DNA of 64,000 bases from Streptomyces sp. F63 (GCF_018070345.1 NZ_JAGPXX010000003.1:372001-436000); one strand, 5' to 3'; positions 1-11,302 are shown, numbered from the stretch's first letter. Notes: generated from the letters alone by a model not told the origin. Numbers and translations: made by a program.

Positions 1-615
1 CTGCTGGCGGGCCAGGTCGGCGGCGAGACCGCCGACCTCGTCACCGGCATGGTCCGCTCCCGCTGGTCGCGCTCGCGCGACCTGGTGGACGCGATCGAGG
101 AGCTGGCGAGCACCGCCGAGCTCATCGCCGCGCAGCGGTCCGGCGTGCTGGACGACGTGGAGGACGAGCTGTTCCGGTTCGGCCGGATCGTCGCCTCCAG
201 CCCCGAGCTGCGCGCCGCGCTCGCCGAGCGGGGCACCGAGCCCCGGGCCAAGGCCGAGCTGCTCCGCCGGCTGCTGGGAGGCCGGGCCAACCCGGTCACC
301 GAGCGGCTCGTGGTGCGACTCGTGACCCATCCGCGGGGACGTAGCCTGGACGGTGGGCTGGACGCGCTGTCCAAGCTGGCCGCGGACCGCCGTGACCGGC
401 TGGTCGCGGTCGTCACCTCGGCGGTGCCGCTCAGCGACGAGCAGAAGCGGCGCCTCGGCGACGGGCTGGCCCGGCTGTACGGCCGGCAGATGCATCTGAA
501 CCTCGATGTGGACCCCGCGGTCCTCGGCGGGATCCAGGTGCGCATCGGCGACGAGGTCATCAACGGCACCATCGCCGACCGCCTCGACGAGGTGTCCCGG
601 CGGATGGCCGGCTGA
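1..615 (+). CDS. atpH: ATP synthase F1 delta subunit (5' truncated by window edge)
   Basis: Reading frame 1 is open from the first base, so the gene starts before the window. The visible 204 residues are the C-terminal part of the delta (OSCP-type) subunit, which sits on top of F1 and ties it to the peripheral stalk. The protein ends with the family's conserved tail around [21 protein letters not shown] Met at position 49 is internal, because coding sequence with the same character continues upstream of it. Actinobacterial delta subunits are usually about 270 residues, so roughly 65 residues are missing. atpA follows 131 bp downstream in the same direction. Confidence 0.93.
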   Translation: MLAGQVGGETADLVTGMVRSRWSRSRDLVDAIEELASTAELIAAQRSGVLDDVEDELFRFGRIVASSPELRAALAERGTEPRAKAELLRRLLGGRANPVTERLVVRLVTHPRGRSLDGGLDALSKLAADRRDRLVAVVTSAVPLSDEQKRRLGDGLARLYGRQMHLNLDVDPAVLGGIQVRIGDEVINGTIADRLDEVSRRMAG

Positions 616-683
616 GCCGGACGCTGAGACAGCCACCAACTCAACAAGCATGGCAGCGGCCCGGGTTGGGCCGTGCAGAGTCC

Positions 684-703
684 TCTGGGGGCACAACCCC
701 AGA
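684..703. repeat. Small hairpin repeat in the atpH-atpA spacer
   Basis: A 7-bp inverted repeat, TCTGGGG, loop GCACAA, CCCCAGA, lies in the atpH-atpA intergenic region. It is followed by a C-rich run and then by the atpA ribosome binding site. Short GC hairpins of this style recur in this window (near 5810 and 11964) and are common between Streptomyces genes. It could tune expression between atpH and atpA, but no T tract follows, so a terminator role is not supported. Confidence 0.5.
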
Positions 704-746
704 CCCCCAAAGACTTCGGGCCCAACAAGGAGAGCAGGGAACCCAG

Positions 747-2318
747 ATGGCGGAGCTCACGATCCGGCCGGAGGAGATCCGGGACGCGCTGGAGAACTTT
801 GTCCAGGCGTACAAGCCGGACGCGGCCTCGCGCGAGGAGGTCGGTACGGTAAGCGTTGCCGGCGACGGCATCGCGAAGGTCGAGGGTCTGCCCTCGGCCA
901 TGGCGAACGAGCTGCTCAGGTTCGAGGACGGCACCCTCGGTCTCGCCCTCAACCTGGAAGAGCGCGAGATCGGCGCGATCGTGCTCGGCGAGTTCAGCGG
1001 CATCGAAGAGGGCCAGCCGGTGCAGCGCACCGGTGAGGTGCTCTCCGTCGCGGTCGGCGAGGGCTACCTCGGCCGCGTCGTCGACCCGCTGGGCAACCCG
1101 ATCGACGGCCTCGGCGAGATCGAGACCGAGGGCCGCCGCGCCCTCGAGCTGCAGGCCCCCGGCGTCATGATGCGGAAATCGGTCCACGAGCCGATGGAGA
1201 CCGGCCTCAAGGCCGTCGACGCCATGACCCCGATCGGCCGCGGCCAGCGTCAGCTGATCATCGGCGACCGCCAGACCGGCAAGACCGCGCTGGCCGTCGA
1301 CACGATCATCAACCAGCGCGACAACTGGCGCTCGGGCGACCCGGACAAGCAGGTCCGCTGCATCTACGTCGCCGTCGGCCAGAAGGGCTCCACCATCGCG
1401 TCCGTGCGCGGCGCGCTGGAGGAGGCCGGTGCCCTGGAGTACACGACGATCGTCGCGGCCCCGGCGTCCGACCCGGCCGGCTTCAAGTACCTCGCCCCGT
1501 ACACCGGCTCGGCCATCGGGCAGCACTGGATGTACCAGGGCAAGCACGTCCTGATCGTCTTCGACGACCTGTCCAAGCAGGCCGACGCCTACCGCGCCGT
1601 CTCCCTGCTGCTGCGCCGCCCGCCGGGCCGTGAGGCCTACCCGGGTGACGTCTTCTACCTGCACTCCCGGCTGCTGGAGCGCTGCGCCAAGCTCTCCGAC
1701 GACATGGGCAAGGGCTCGATGACGGGCCTCCCGATCGTCGAGACCAAGGCGAACGACGTCTCGGCGTTCATCCCGACCAACGTCATCTCCATCACCGACG
1801 GCCAGTGCTTCCTGGAGTCCGACCTGTTCAACGCGGGCCAGCGGCCGGCGCTGAACGTCGGTATCTCGGTCTCCCGTGTCGGTGGCTCCGCCCAGCACAA
1901 GGCCATGAAGCAGGTCTCCGGCCGGCTTCGCGTGGACCTTGCCCAGTTCCGCGAGCTGGAGGCGTTCGCCGCCTTCGGTTCCGACCTGGACGCGGCCTCC
2001 AAGGCCTCGCTGGAGCGCGGCAAGCGCATGGTGGAGCTGCTGAAGCAGGGCCAGTACGCGCCGTTCTCCACGGAGAACCAGGTCGTCTCCATCTGGGCCG
2101 GCACCACCGGCAAGATGGACGACGTGCCGGTCGAGGACATCCGCCGCTTCGAGAGCGAGCTGCTGGACTACCTGCACCGCGAGCACAAGGGCCTGATGAC
2201 GAGCATCCGCGAGGGCGGCAAGATGTCGGACGACACCCTGCAGGCGCTCGCCGACGCCATCGCCTCCTTCAAGCGGCAGTTCGAGACCTCGGACGGCAAG
2301 CTGCTGGGTGAGGGCTGA
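747..2318 (+). CDS. atpA: ATP synthase F1 alpha subunit
   Basis: A 523-residue alpha subunit, the regulatory nucleotide-binding partner of beta in the alpha3beta3 hexamer. The P-loop GDRQTGKT is at about residues 173-180. The N-terminal beta-barrel (residues 25-95) and the helical C-terminal domain ending in EGG-rich sequence are complete. The frame is open further upstream, but the ATG at 747 is chosen because AAGGAG lies just upstream and the protein then begins [11 protein letters not shown], as in other actinobacterial AtpA. atpG begins only 2 bp after the stop, indicating translational coupling. Confidence 0.97.
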   Translation: MAELTIRPEEIRDALENFVQAYKPDAASREEVGTVSVAGDGIAKVEGLPSAMANELLRFEDGTLGLALNLEEREIGAIVLGEFSGIEEGQPVQRTGEVLSVAVGEGYLGRVVDPLGNPIDGLGEIETEGRRALELQAPGVMMRKSVHEPMETGLKAVDAMTPIGRGQRQLIIGDRQTGKTALAVDTIINQRDNWRSGDPDKQVRCIYVAVGQKGSTIASVRGALEEAGALEYTTIVAAPASDPAGFKYLAPYTGSAIGQHWMYQGKHVLIVFDDLSKQADAYRAVSLLLRRPPGREAYPGDVFYLHSRLLERCAKLSDDMGKGSMTGLPIVETKANDVSAFIPTNVISITDGQCFLESDLFNAGQRPALNVGISVSRVGGSAQHKAMKQVSGRLRVDLAQFRELEAFAAFGSDLDAASKASLERGKRMVELLKQGQYAPFSTENQVVSIWAGTTGKMDDVPVEDIRRFESELLDYLHREHKGLMTSIREGGKMSDDTLQALADAIASFKRQFETSDGKLLGEG

Positions 2319-2320
2319 GC

Positions 2321-4698
<2,378 letters not shown>

Positions 4699-4711
4699 CC
4701 CCCGTCCGGCG

Positions 4712-4740
4712 TCCGGGGGCGGGCCCGTCCCGCCCCCGGA
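4712..4740 (+). terminator. Strong stem-loop between atpD and atpC
   Basis: Perfect 12-bp stem, TCCGGGGGCGGG / CCCGCCCCCGGA, with a 5-base loop at 4724-4728. It starts 14 bp after the atpD stop and has no T tract. It lies inside the operon, so it is more likely an attenuator or an RNA-processing or stability element than a full terminator. It would lower the dose of epsilon relative to beta. Confidence 0.65.
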
Positions 4741-4830
4741 TCCACGCCCGTTATTCTGTGAAGCCCGGACATCCCCACCCCCAGACTTTCTGGACACCTG
4801 TCACGGCAGGTGGAGACCCGAGGAGCCACG

Positions 4831-5208
4831 TTGGCTGCTGAGCTGCACGTCGAGCTGGTCGCCGCGGACCGCAGTGTCTGGTCCGGCGAGGCCACCCTGG
4901 TCGTCGCACGCACCACATCGGGTGACATCGGCGTCATGCCCGGCCACCAGCCGCTGCTCGGTGTGCTGGAGACCGGCCCGGTGACCATCCGTACGACCGA
5001 CGGAGGCACGGTGCTCGCCGCCGTCCACGGCGGTTTCATCTCCTTCGCCGACAACAAGCTGTCGCTGCTCGCGGAGATCGCGGAGCTGGCCGAGGAGATC
5101 GACGTCGCCCGGGCCGAGCGGGCCCTGGAACGAGCCAAGTCGGAAGCCGACGCCGCCGCCGAGCGGCGCGCCGAGATCCGGCTCGTCGCGGCCGCCAGCA
5201 AGCGCTGA
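4831..5208 (+). CDS. atpC: ATP synthase F1 epsilon subunit
   Basis: A 125-residue epsilon subunit: N-terminal beta-sandwich (AAELHVELVAADRSVW, then GDIGVMPGHQPLLGVL) and two C-terminal helices (residues about 88-125, rich in Ala, Glu and Arg). It couples gamma rotation to Fo and can inhibit ATP hydrolysis. TTG at 4831 is the preferred start because GAGGAG lies 6-7 bp upstream and the family begins at AAELHVEL. A GTG at 4810 is in frame but has no such site. It is the last gene of the operon. Confidence 0.93.
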   Translation: MAAELHVELVAADRSVWSGEATLVVARTTSGDIGVMPGHQPLLGVLETGPVTIRTTDGGTVLAAVHGGFISFADNKLSLLAEIAELAEEIDVARAERALERAKSEADAAAERRAEIRLVAAASKR

Positions 5209-5233
5209 GACGGTCACGACACGCACGATGAGC

Positions 5234-5279
5234 ACAGCCGCGGACCGCTCCGGGAACCTCCGGGGCAGTCCGCGGCTGT
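5234..5279 (+). terminator. Terminator of the atp operon
   Basis: Inverted repeat with perfect 12-bp arms, ACAGCCGCGGAC and GTCCGCGGCTGT, around a 22-base region that can itself fold. It begins 26 bp after the atpC stop. There is no T tract, as is usual in Streptomyces. Confidence 0.75.
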
Positions 5280-5333
5280 TGCGGTACATGACGTCATACT
5301 GGTCGGGTACGTGAGGCGAGGAGGTCGGTGGAG

Positions 5334-5783
5334 ATGGTCCTCGCTCTTGTGCTGAGCGGCTCGGTCGTCGCGCTGGTGCTGTTGGGGCTCTTCGTCTTCG
5401 GTCTGCGGCGCAGACTGATCCAGCGGTCCGGCGGCACCTTCGACTGCAGCCTGCGCTGGGACGTGGCCCTGGGGGAGCCCGAGCCGAGCGGCAAGGGGTG
5501 GATCTACGGAGTCGCCCGCTACAGCGGTGACCGGATCGAGTGGTTCCGGGTGTTCTCCTACGCGCCCCGGCCACGCCGGGTGCTGGAGCGCTCCGCGATC
5601 GAGGTGCTGGCGCGCCGCACCCCGCAGGGCGAGGAGGAGCTGGCCCTGCTCTCCGATTCCGTCGTCCTCGCCTGCTCGCACCGCGGCACCCGGCTGGAAC
5701 TGGCGATGAGCGAGGACGCCCTGACCGGCTTCCTCGCCTGGCTCGAAGCCGCCCCCCCGGGCCAACGAGTCAATGTGGCCTGA
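5334..5783 (+). CDS. DUF2550 family single-pass membrane protein
   Basis: A 149-residue protein with one N-terminal membrane helix (VLALVLSGSVVALVLLGLFV) followed by RRRL and a cytoplasmic domain of the DUF2550 type (GTFDCSLRW, GWIYGVARYSGDRIEWFRVFS). It is regularly found just downstream of atpC in actinobacteria; its function is not known to me. ATG at 5334 sits 9 bp after GAGGAGG. A GTG at 5328 is only 3 bp from that site, so it is less likely. The end of the gene, including its stop codon, lies in a 65-bp tandem duplication. Confidence 0.9.
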   Translation: MVLALVLSGSVVALVLLGLFVFGLRRRLIQRSGGTFDCSLRWDVALGEPEPSGKGWIYGVARYSGDRIEWFRVFSYAPRPRRVLERSAIEVLARRTPQGEEELALLSDSVVLACSHRGTRLELAMSEDALTGFLAWLEAAPPGQRVNVA

Positions 5784-5898
5784 TCAAAGGTGCTCGTTGG
5801 TTGGGGGTGCCCCCGGGCGGAGCCCGGGGGAGGGTCAATGTGGCCTGATCAAAGGTGCTCGTTGGTTGGGGGTGCCCCCGGGCGGAGCCCGGGCGACG
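5769..5898. repeat. 65-bp tandem duplication at the end of the DUF2550 gene
   Basis: Two nearly perfect copies with a period of 65 bp (5769-5833 and 5834-5898). Each copy carries the last codons and TGA of the DUF2550 gene and a GC hairpin. In copy 1 the hairpin is CCCCCGGGC-GGA-GCCCGGGGG at 5810-5830. Copy 2 differs at its 3' end, where the hairpin's right arm is shortened. The duplication is fresh enough to be almost identical. Confidence 0.9.
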
Positions 5899-5913
5899 GT
5901 GAACGTGGCATGA

Positions 5914-5953
5914 GAGCGGGGCTCCCGGGCCGACTGGTCCGGGAGCCCCGCTC
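5914..5953. terminator. Bidirectional terminator between DUF2550 gene and chitinase
   Basis: Perfect 15-bp stem, GAGCGGGGCTCCCGG / CCGGGAGCCCCGCTC, with a 10-base loop. It lies between two convergent genes (DUF2550 on plus, chitinase on minus), so it can stop transcription from both sides. Confidence 0.8.
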
Positions 5954-6042
5954 CGTTCGCGCGGGAGAACCGGGGAGACGGTGGGCGGCGGCGTCTCCCC
6001 GGTCGCCGGGGTGCGGGGCGGTCCGGCCCCGCGTCCGCGTAC

Positions 6043-7335
6043 CTACCGCAGGCCGCGGTCGATGGCGGTGATCAGCTCGCCGTCGGCGGTGTCGCCGCTG
6101 GTCTCCCAGAAGAACGCCCCGCCGAGACCGCGCTGTTTGGCGTAGGCCATCTTTCCGGCGATGGTTCCGGGGGTGTCGTAGCTCCACCACTGGTTGCCGC
6201 AGTGGGCGTAGGCGGTACCCGCGACGGTGCCGGTGACCGGGCACGCCGTCTTGAGCACCTTGTAGTCCTCGATGCCGGATTCGTAGGTGGCCGGCGCCGG
6301 GCCGCTCGCGGTGCCACCCGGCTCGCTCTGCGTGACGCCCGTCCAGCCGCGGCCGTAGAAGCCGATGCCGAGCAGCAGTTTTCCGGCGGGGACGCCCTGC
6401 TCCGTGAGTTTCCGGACGGCCGCGTCGGCGGTGAAGCCCGCCGCGGGGATGCCCGGGTAGGAGGTGAGCGGGGAGTGCGGGGCGGTCGGGCCGTCACCGT
6501 CCCAGGCGCCGAAGAAGTCGTACGTCATCACGTTGTACCAGTCGGAGTGGGGCGCGGCGGCGGCGTAGTCGGTGGCGTCGAGCTTGCCTCCCGGGGAGGC
6601 GTCGGCGGTGATGGCGGCGGTCACCAGGTCGTTTCCGAACTCGGCGCGCATGGCCCGCATCATCGCCGCGAAGGCCTGCGGGCCGCTGCTGTCGCACCGC
6701 AGCCCGCAGGCGTTGGGGTACTCCCAGTCCAGGTCGATGCCGTCGAAGACGTCCGCCCAGCGGGGGTCCTCGACGAGCTGGCGGCAGGAGCGGGCGAAGC
6801 GCTGCGGATCGGCGGCCGCCTCGGTGAAGCCGCCGGACCAGGTCCAGCCGCCGAAGGACCACAGCACCTTGAGGTGCGGGTAGCGCTGCTTGAGCTTGCG
6901 CAGCTGGTTGAAGTTGCCGCGCAGCGGCTGGTCCCAGGTGTCGGCGCGGCCGTCGACGCTCTGCTCGGCGGTGTACGCGCGGTCGTGATCGGCGTAGGCG
7001 TCACCGATGACGCATCGTCCGCCGGTGACGTTGCCGAAGGCGTAGTTGATGTGGGTCAGCTTCGCGGCGGTACCGGAGGTGACCAGGTCCTTGAGGTGGT
7101 GGTTCCGGCCGTAGCCGGCCCAGTTGGTGAAGTAGCCCAGCTTGACGGGGGATGCCGCGGCAGCGGGGCCGGTGGCGGCGACCCGGCTCCGGTCCGGGGC
7201 CGTCCGGGCCGTCTGGGCCGCCTGGGCCGCGGGAACGAGGGCGGTGAGGGAGAGCAGGAGGGCGATGAGGGCCGCGGCGGCCCGGCGGGGTCCGCGGGGG
7301 CGTCGGGGGATGAGGGGGGAGGTTCCTGGGCGCAA
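6043..7335 (-). CDS. Secreted GH18 chitinase
   Basis: A 430-residue secreted glycoside hydrolase family 18 enzyme that cleaves beta-1,4 bonds in chitin. Residues 1-40 form a signal peptide: basic RRPRGPRR, hydrophobic AALIALLLSLTALV, then AQAAQ. The catalytic motif DGIDLDWE is at residues 198-205, with Glu205 as the expected acid. The GH18 barrel starts at KLGYFTNW and has the conserved SFGGW strand at 160-164. No carbohydrate-binding or fibronectin domain is present. The start is a TTG preceded by GAGGAG at 5 bp. The chitinase-type direct repeat at 7451-7483 suggests induction by chitin oligosaccharides and control through the DasR/GlcNAc circuit. Confidence 0.93.
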   Translation of the reverse strand: MRPGTSPLIPRRPRGPRRAAAALIALLLSLTALVPAAQAAQTARTAPDRSRVAATGPAAAASPVKLGYFTNWAGYGRNHHLKDLVTSGTAAKLTHINYAFGNVTGGRCVIGDAYADHDRAYTAEQSVDGRADTWDQPLRGNFNQLRKLKQRYPHLKVLWSFGGWTWSGGFTEAAADPQRFARSCRQLVEDPRWADVFDGIDLDWEYPNACGLRCDSSGPQAFAAMMRAMRAEFGNDLVTAAITADASPGGKLDATDYAAAAPHSDWYNVMTYDFFGAWDGDGPTAPHSPLTSYPGIPAAGFTADAAVRKLTEQGVPAGKLLLGIGFYGRGWTGVTQSEPGGTASGPAPATYESGIEDYKVLKTACPVTGTVAGTAYAHCGNQWWSYDTPGTIAGKMAYAKQRGLGGAFFWETSGDTADGELITAIDRGLR

Positions 7336-7450
7336 GGCTGCTCCTCAGTCGATCCGTAGGGGGGTGGAACCTGCGGCCGCCCGACGGCACGCCCCTCCGC
7401 CCGCGCCGGGCGGGAGGGATGTGGCCTTCGCATTGCTGAGGAGACTAGAA

Positions 7451-7483
7451 AGGTCTGTACCTCTGGTCAAGAGGTCTGGACCA
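7451..7483 (-). promoter_or_regulatory. Chitinase-type 12-bp direct repeat (promoter operator)
   Basis: Two 12-bp elements on the plus strand, AGGTCTGTACCT (7451-7462) and AGGTCTGGACCA (7472-7483), start 21 bp apart, which is two helical turns. The second, read on the chitinase strand, is TGGTCCAGACCT, the direct repeat I recall from Streptomyces chitinase promoters (chi63 type). With its flank (ACTGGTCCAGACCTCT) it also resembles the DasR dre consensus. It lies 116-148 bp upstream of the chitinase start. Confidence 0.75.
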
Positions 7484-7558
7484 GTCGCCCGCCGTTTCCG
7501 GGAAAGGTGCCCGCCGCCCGCGTACCGGGAGCGCGCGGCATTCCCCGGCTTCCGGATG

Positions 7559-8236
7559 TCACGGTCCCCCTACGCCCAACTCCTTTGCCAGCATGGCTGC
7601 TTGGACGCGGCTTCGCAGGTCCAGCTTGCCCAGCAGCCGGCTCACATGGGTCTTCACCGTGGCCTCCGCCATCCGCAGCCGCCGGGCGATGTCCGCGTTG
7701 GACAGGCCCTCGCCGAGACAGCCCAGCACCTCCCGCTCGCGCGGTGTCAGGCTCCGCAACACCTCGGGATCGTCCGCTCCGCTTCGGCGGTCCGGGCGGG
7801 ACGAGGCGAACTCGGCGATCAGGCGGCGGGTCACGGCGGGGGCGATCAGCCCCTCGCCACGGGCCACGGTCCGTACCGCCGTCACCAGCTCCGCCGCCTC
7901 GCTGTCCTTGAGCAGGAAGCCGGCCGCGCCCGCGCGCAGGGCGCCGAAGACGTACTCGTCCAGGTCGAAGGTGGTCAGGACGAGGACGTCCGCCAGCCCC
8001 TCGGCGGTGATCGTCCCGGTCGCCGAGACGCCGTCCAGTCGTGGCATCCGGATGTCCATGAGCACCACGTCCGGGCGGAGTTCCCGGGCCAGGCGCACGG
8101 CTTCCTCGCCGTCCGCGGCCTCGCCGGCGACCTCGATGCCGGGGGAGGAGCGCAGGATGAGCACCAGCCCTCCCCGGACGGCGGACTGGTCCTCGGCCAC
8201 CAGCACCCGGACGGGCCGCCCGGCGGGCTCCGGCAT
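7559..8236 (-). CDS. NarL/LuxR-family response regulator
   Basis: A response regulator of about 225 residues. The receiver domain has the acidic pair in VLVAEDQ, the phospho-acceptor Asp at about 61 (VVLMDIRMPRLDG) and the switch Lys in FLLKDS. The C-terminal LuxR-type helix-turn-helix is LTPREREVLGCLGEGLSNADIARRL. Start choice is uncertain among ATG 8236, GTG 8239 and ATG 8260; GGGGAG lies 9-12 bp before the first two. The gene follows the kinase gene directly, so the two form one operon. Confidence 0.92.
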   Translation of the reverse strand: MPEPAGRPVRVLVAEDQSAVRGGLVLILRSSPGIEVAGEAADGEEAVRLARELRPDVVLMDIRMPRLDGVSATGTITAEGLADVLVLTTFDLDEYVFGALRAGAAGFLLKDSEAAELVTAVRTVARGEGLIAPAVTRRLIAEFASSRPDRRSGADDPEVLRSLTPREREVLGCLGEGLSNADIARRLRMAEATVKTHVSRLLGKLDLRSRVQAAMLAKELGVGGP

Positions 8237-8243
8237 CACGGCA

Positions 8244-9494
8244 TCACGCTCCCCGCACATCGGCGGGCAGTGCCGCCCGCACCTGCCATGTCCGCGCCCG
8301 GCCGGGGCCCGTCCCGGTGCGCTCCTCCGTGTCCGGGGCCGCGCCCGTGCCCGCGGGCCCGTCGACGGGACCGGCCTCGAAGGTGCCGCCCAGCAGGGCC
8401 ACCCGCTCCTCCATGCCCACCAGGCCCGCGCCGGCGCCGGGCGCGAGCGGCCGGCCGCCGCCGGCGCAGGGGCTGCGGACCTCCACGGTCAGCGGACCGC
8501 CGTCCTCCAGCGCCAGCGTCACGGTCACGGTGCCGGGCGAGGCGTGCTTGAGCGTGTTCGTCAGCGACTCCTGCACGATCCGGTACGCCGCCATCTCGAC
8601 GGGGGCCGGCAGCCGCGGCCCGGGTGTGCGGGTGTCCTCCAGGACGAACTCCAGTCCGGTCCCGGCCCCGTTCGCACGGGTCTGCTCCAGCAGGGCACCG
8701 AGGCCGTCGAGCCGTGGGGCGGCGAGCAGTCCGGCGTCCTCGCCCTCCCCGGTGCGCAGCAGGCCGATCAGCCCGCGCATCTCCGCCAGGCCCTGCACGC
8801 TGTTCTCGCGGATGACCCGGAGGGATTCCCCGGCGGACTCGCGGTCGCCCAGGGACAGCGCGGCGGTGGAGTGGAGGGCGATCGCGGAGAGGCGATTGGC
8901 CACCAGGTCGTGCAACTCCCGTGCCATGCGGCCGCGTTCGGCGGCCACTGCCTCCCGGCGGTCCATCTCGGAGAGCAGCGCCGTCTGTTCGGCGCGGAGC
9001 CGCTCCGCCCTGGCGGTCTCCCGGTGCTCGCGCACCGTGAGACCGCTCCAGGCCGGGACGACGGTGATGAGCGCGCAGACCACGCCGACGAGCAGTGACT
9101 CCGGTTCCGGGCGGGCGGCCAGCGCCGAGAGGGTCACGCCCACCGTGGCCACCGTGCTCAGGGCGGGCACACGGCGGGCCATGGCGGGGCGCCCGTACAG
9201 CACACTGGCGTAGACGACATCGGTGAACATCAGGACGGTCGCCAGCAGGGAGCCGATCAGCTGGTCGGCGACGAGCGCGCCGACCGCGACCAGCAGGGTC
9301 CACGGCCGGCCGGTGCGGCGCAGCAGCACGGCACCGCACATCACGGCCAGCGGAGCGAGTGGCAGAAGACCGGGGTCGGCGCCGTGCGGGACCGTGGTGC
9401 GCAGGTCGAAGTGCCACAGCAGGAGCCCGCCGAGAAGGCCGCCTGCGGCCATCAGAGCGTCATCGCGGCGCGGGAGGGGGACGGCGGACGGCAT
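8244..9494 (-). CDS. NarL-type sensor histidine kinase
   Basis: A 416-residue membrane histidine kinase, partner of the downstream LuxR-type regulator. The N-terminal 150 residues hold about five or six hydrophobic segments with no large extracellular loop, suggesting it senses a membrane or intramembrane signal. The HisKA_3 dimerisation helix has the phospho-acceptor His195 in RMARELHDLVANRL. A HATPase domain follows (YRIVQESLTNTLKHA; GAGLVGMEERV). The ATG at 9494 gives the usual length; the long upstream extension of the frame is not supported. The signal is unknown. Confidence 0.9.
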   Translation of the reverse strand: MPSAVPLPRRDDALMAAGGLLGGLLLWHFDLRTTVPHGADPGLLPLAPLAVMCGAVLLRRTGRPWTLLVAVGALVADQLIGSLLATVLMFTDVVYASVLYGRPAMARRVPALSTVATVGVTLSALAARPEPESLLVGVVCALITVVPAWSGLTVREHRETARAERLRAEQTALLSEMDRREAVAAERGRMARELHDLVANRLSAIALHSTAALSLGDRESAGESLRVIRENSVQGLAEMRGLIGLLRTGEGEDAGLLAAPRLDGLGALLEQTRANGAGTGLEFVLEDTRTPGPRLPAPVEMAAYRIVQESLTNTLKHASPGTVTVTLALEDGGPLTVEVRSPCAGGGRPLAPGAGAGLVGMEERVALLGGTFEAGPVDGPAGTGAAPDTEERTGTGPGRARTWQVRAALPADVRGA

Positions 9495-9604
9495 GAACCC
9501 ATCACAGCATGGGGCCGGGTGCGGGATGCGGGGGCCGCGGGGCCGCGGGACGCCCCCGGGCCCGCGAGGCTCGGTGGTGCCTCGCGGGGCTCGGTGACGC
9601 TTCC

Positions 9605-9808
9605 TCAGCGGTGCCTCAGAGGGCGCGACCGGGTGGCGGACTGGAAGAGGCCGGTGAGCAGCAGCGCTCCGCCCACGGCCATCAGCACCACTCCCACCTT
9701 GGTCAGGGTGAACACCGGGATCTCCACGTCTCCGGTGAACAGCCACAGGGCGAGTCCCACGGTGAACGTGACGGCGCCCTCGGCCAGGTTCTTCGTGGAT
9801 GAAGCCAT
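9605..9808 (-). CDS. Small two-helix membrane protein (DUF5708-like)
   Basis: A 67-residue protein with two predicted membrane helices (about residues 12-24 and 36-56, including VGVVLMAVGGALLLTGLF). Between them is a short segment WLFTGDVEIPV. It resembles small Streptomyces membrane proteins I recall as DUF5708, but that assignment is from memory. It is upstream of and co-directional with the kinase gene, 110 bp away, so it may share its transcription. Function unknown. Confidence 0.72.
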   Translation of the reverse strand: MASSTKNLAEGAVTFTVGLALWLFTGDVEIPVFTLTKVGVVLMAVGGALLLTGLFQSATRSRPLRHR

Positions 9809-9936
9809 CGTCGACCGCTCTCCTCCGGTTTGACCGCCCGTGACGTCCGCCGTCCGGTGCCTGTTCCCAGACTAGGAGCGGTGCGGGCGGGGATCGTCCG
9901 CCCGCCGGAGGAGCCCGGCTACATCGTTCGATGCAG

Positions 9937-9970
9937 CCGGGGCCGGGGCCGGGGCCGGGGCCGGGGCCGG
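9937..9970. repeat. CCGGGG hexanucleotide tandem repeat
   Basis: Five complete CCGGGG units plus CCGG in an intergenic stretch between the adenosyltransferase gene and the small membrane protein gene. It is a simple-sequence tract, prone to length change, in a region with no other feature. Confidence 0.85.
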
Positions 9971-10070
9971 TGCGGGCGGGCCGGACGGTGGCGGAAGCAC
10001 GGGTCCGCCCGGTGCCCGGGCCGGGGTGACGGGGCCGGCGGTCCGGCGCCGGCCGCGGAGAGCGGCTGCC

Positions 10071-10643
10071 TCAGCGCTCCCCGCCCGGCACCCACAGCAC
10101 GTCCCCGACCTCCTTGTTGGCCACCCGGGCCAGGATGAACAGCAGATCGGAGAGGCGGTTGAGGTAGGTCGCCGTCAGGGCGTTCATGATCTCGCCGTGC
10201 ACTTCGAGCGCGGCCCAGGTGGAGCGCTCGGCCCGCCGCACCACCGTGGTCGCCTGGTGGAGCAGCGCGGCCCCGGGGGTGCCTCCGGGCAGGATGAAGC
10301 TGCGCAGCTTGTCGAGCTGCTCCAGGAAGCGGTCGCAGTCCGCCTCCAGCTTGTCGACGTAGCCCTGCTCCACGCGCAGTGGCGGGTGCTCGGGGTTCTC
10401 GGCCACCGGGGTCGCGAGGTCGGCGCCCACGTCGAAGAGGTCGTTCTGGACCCGGACCAGGACCCGCACGACCTCCTCCGGCAGCGAGCCCAGGGCGATG
10501 GCGGTGCCGATCACGGCATTGGCCTCGTTGGTGTCGGCGTACGCGGCGATCCGCAGATCGGTCTTCGCGGTGCGGCTCATGTCGCCCAGGGCGGTGGTGC
10601 CGGTGTCGCCGGTACGGGTGTAGATACGGGTGAGGTTGACCAT
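10071..10643 (-). CDS. Cob(I)alamin adenosyltransferase (PduO type)
   Basis: A 190-residue ATP:corrinoid adenosyltransferase of the PduO/EutT superfamily, which transfers the adenosyl group of ATP to cob(I)alamin to make coenzyme B12. The N-terminal ATP-binding motif TRTGDTGTT is at residues 9-17, and the C-terminal signature RLSDLLFILAR is present. Length is normal. It stands alone, but the window also encodes an adenosylcobalamin-dependent mutase large subunit (37754-39454) and its chaperone MeaB, which would use the product. Confidence 0.93.
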   Translation of the reverse strand: MVNLTRIYTRTGDTGTTALGDMSRTAKTDLRIAAYADTNEANAVIGTAIALGSLPEEVVRVLVRVQNDLFDVGADLATPVAENPEHPPLRVEQGYVDKLEADCDRFLEQLDKLRSFILPGGTPGAALLHQATTVVRRAERSTWAALEVHGEIMNALTATYLNRLSDLLFILARVANKEVGDVLWVPGGER

Positions 10644-11302
10644 GGCCCGAGCCTAATGCCGTTGCCGTACCCGGGTCGCCGGGCGGGAGGGCGGTCACGG
10701 ACGGCCTGCGGGGCGGCGCGGGCCGAGGTGTGAAGTCCGTCATGTGAGACGTGATGCGCGTCTCTTGGCCTTTCGAGGGGGCTCCGGAGGCCGCTAGGGT
10801 CCGGCGTGGGAGATGTCGCGGCTCCCGCCGGCCGGCGTGCCGGCACGGACCGGCACAGCGTGGGGAGGCGGGGTCAGTGGCAGGACATCCCGCCGTCGCC
10901 GCGCCCGCGGACGGGTGGCGGACCGGTCGCGGTGCGCACGGCTCTCGCGGTCCGGCGGTCCGCCGGCTCCGCCGGGGCGGGCTTCCCGCGGCCCGTGGCC
11001 GGTGTGCGAGGTCACACCCCGCCGCAGGCATGTACGGCGGCCGGTGCGGGAAGCCGGTACGGAAACTCCGTCATCCCGCCGCGCCCGCGCCGCGGGGTCG
11101 GCGGCGGTGACCCCGGCGGCGGAAACTCCGCAGTGCTACTACACCTTTCGCGGTGGCAGCGCACTCTCGGATCCCCCACTCGGGTGAAATCCGTATCGGT
11201 TCGCTTACAGATGGCAACTATGCTGCCTGAGAGGTAGTCAGTTCTGTAGATCTTGACCGGGCCATTCCGACCAGGCCACCGCAGCACTTACCGGGAGCGC
11301 AT
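10644..11302. other. Non-coding spacer before the STAS gene
   Basis: About 660 bp without a gene I can support. Most of it is very GC-rich and gives only poor opposite-frame ORFs. The last 140 bp are richer in A and T (for example 11165-11260) and are the likely promoter region of the STAS gene. No clear -10/-35 pair or palindrome was identified. Confidence 0.6.

Noticed and set aside
9937..9970. The CCGGGG tandem repeat as a CRISPR or attachment site
   Set aside because: The units are 6 bp with no spacers, and no integrase or cas gene is nearby.
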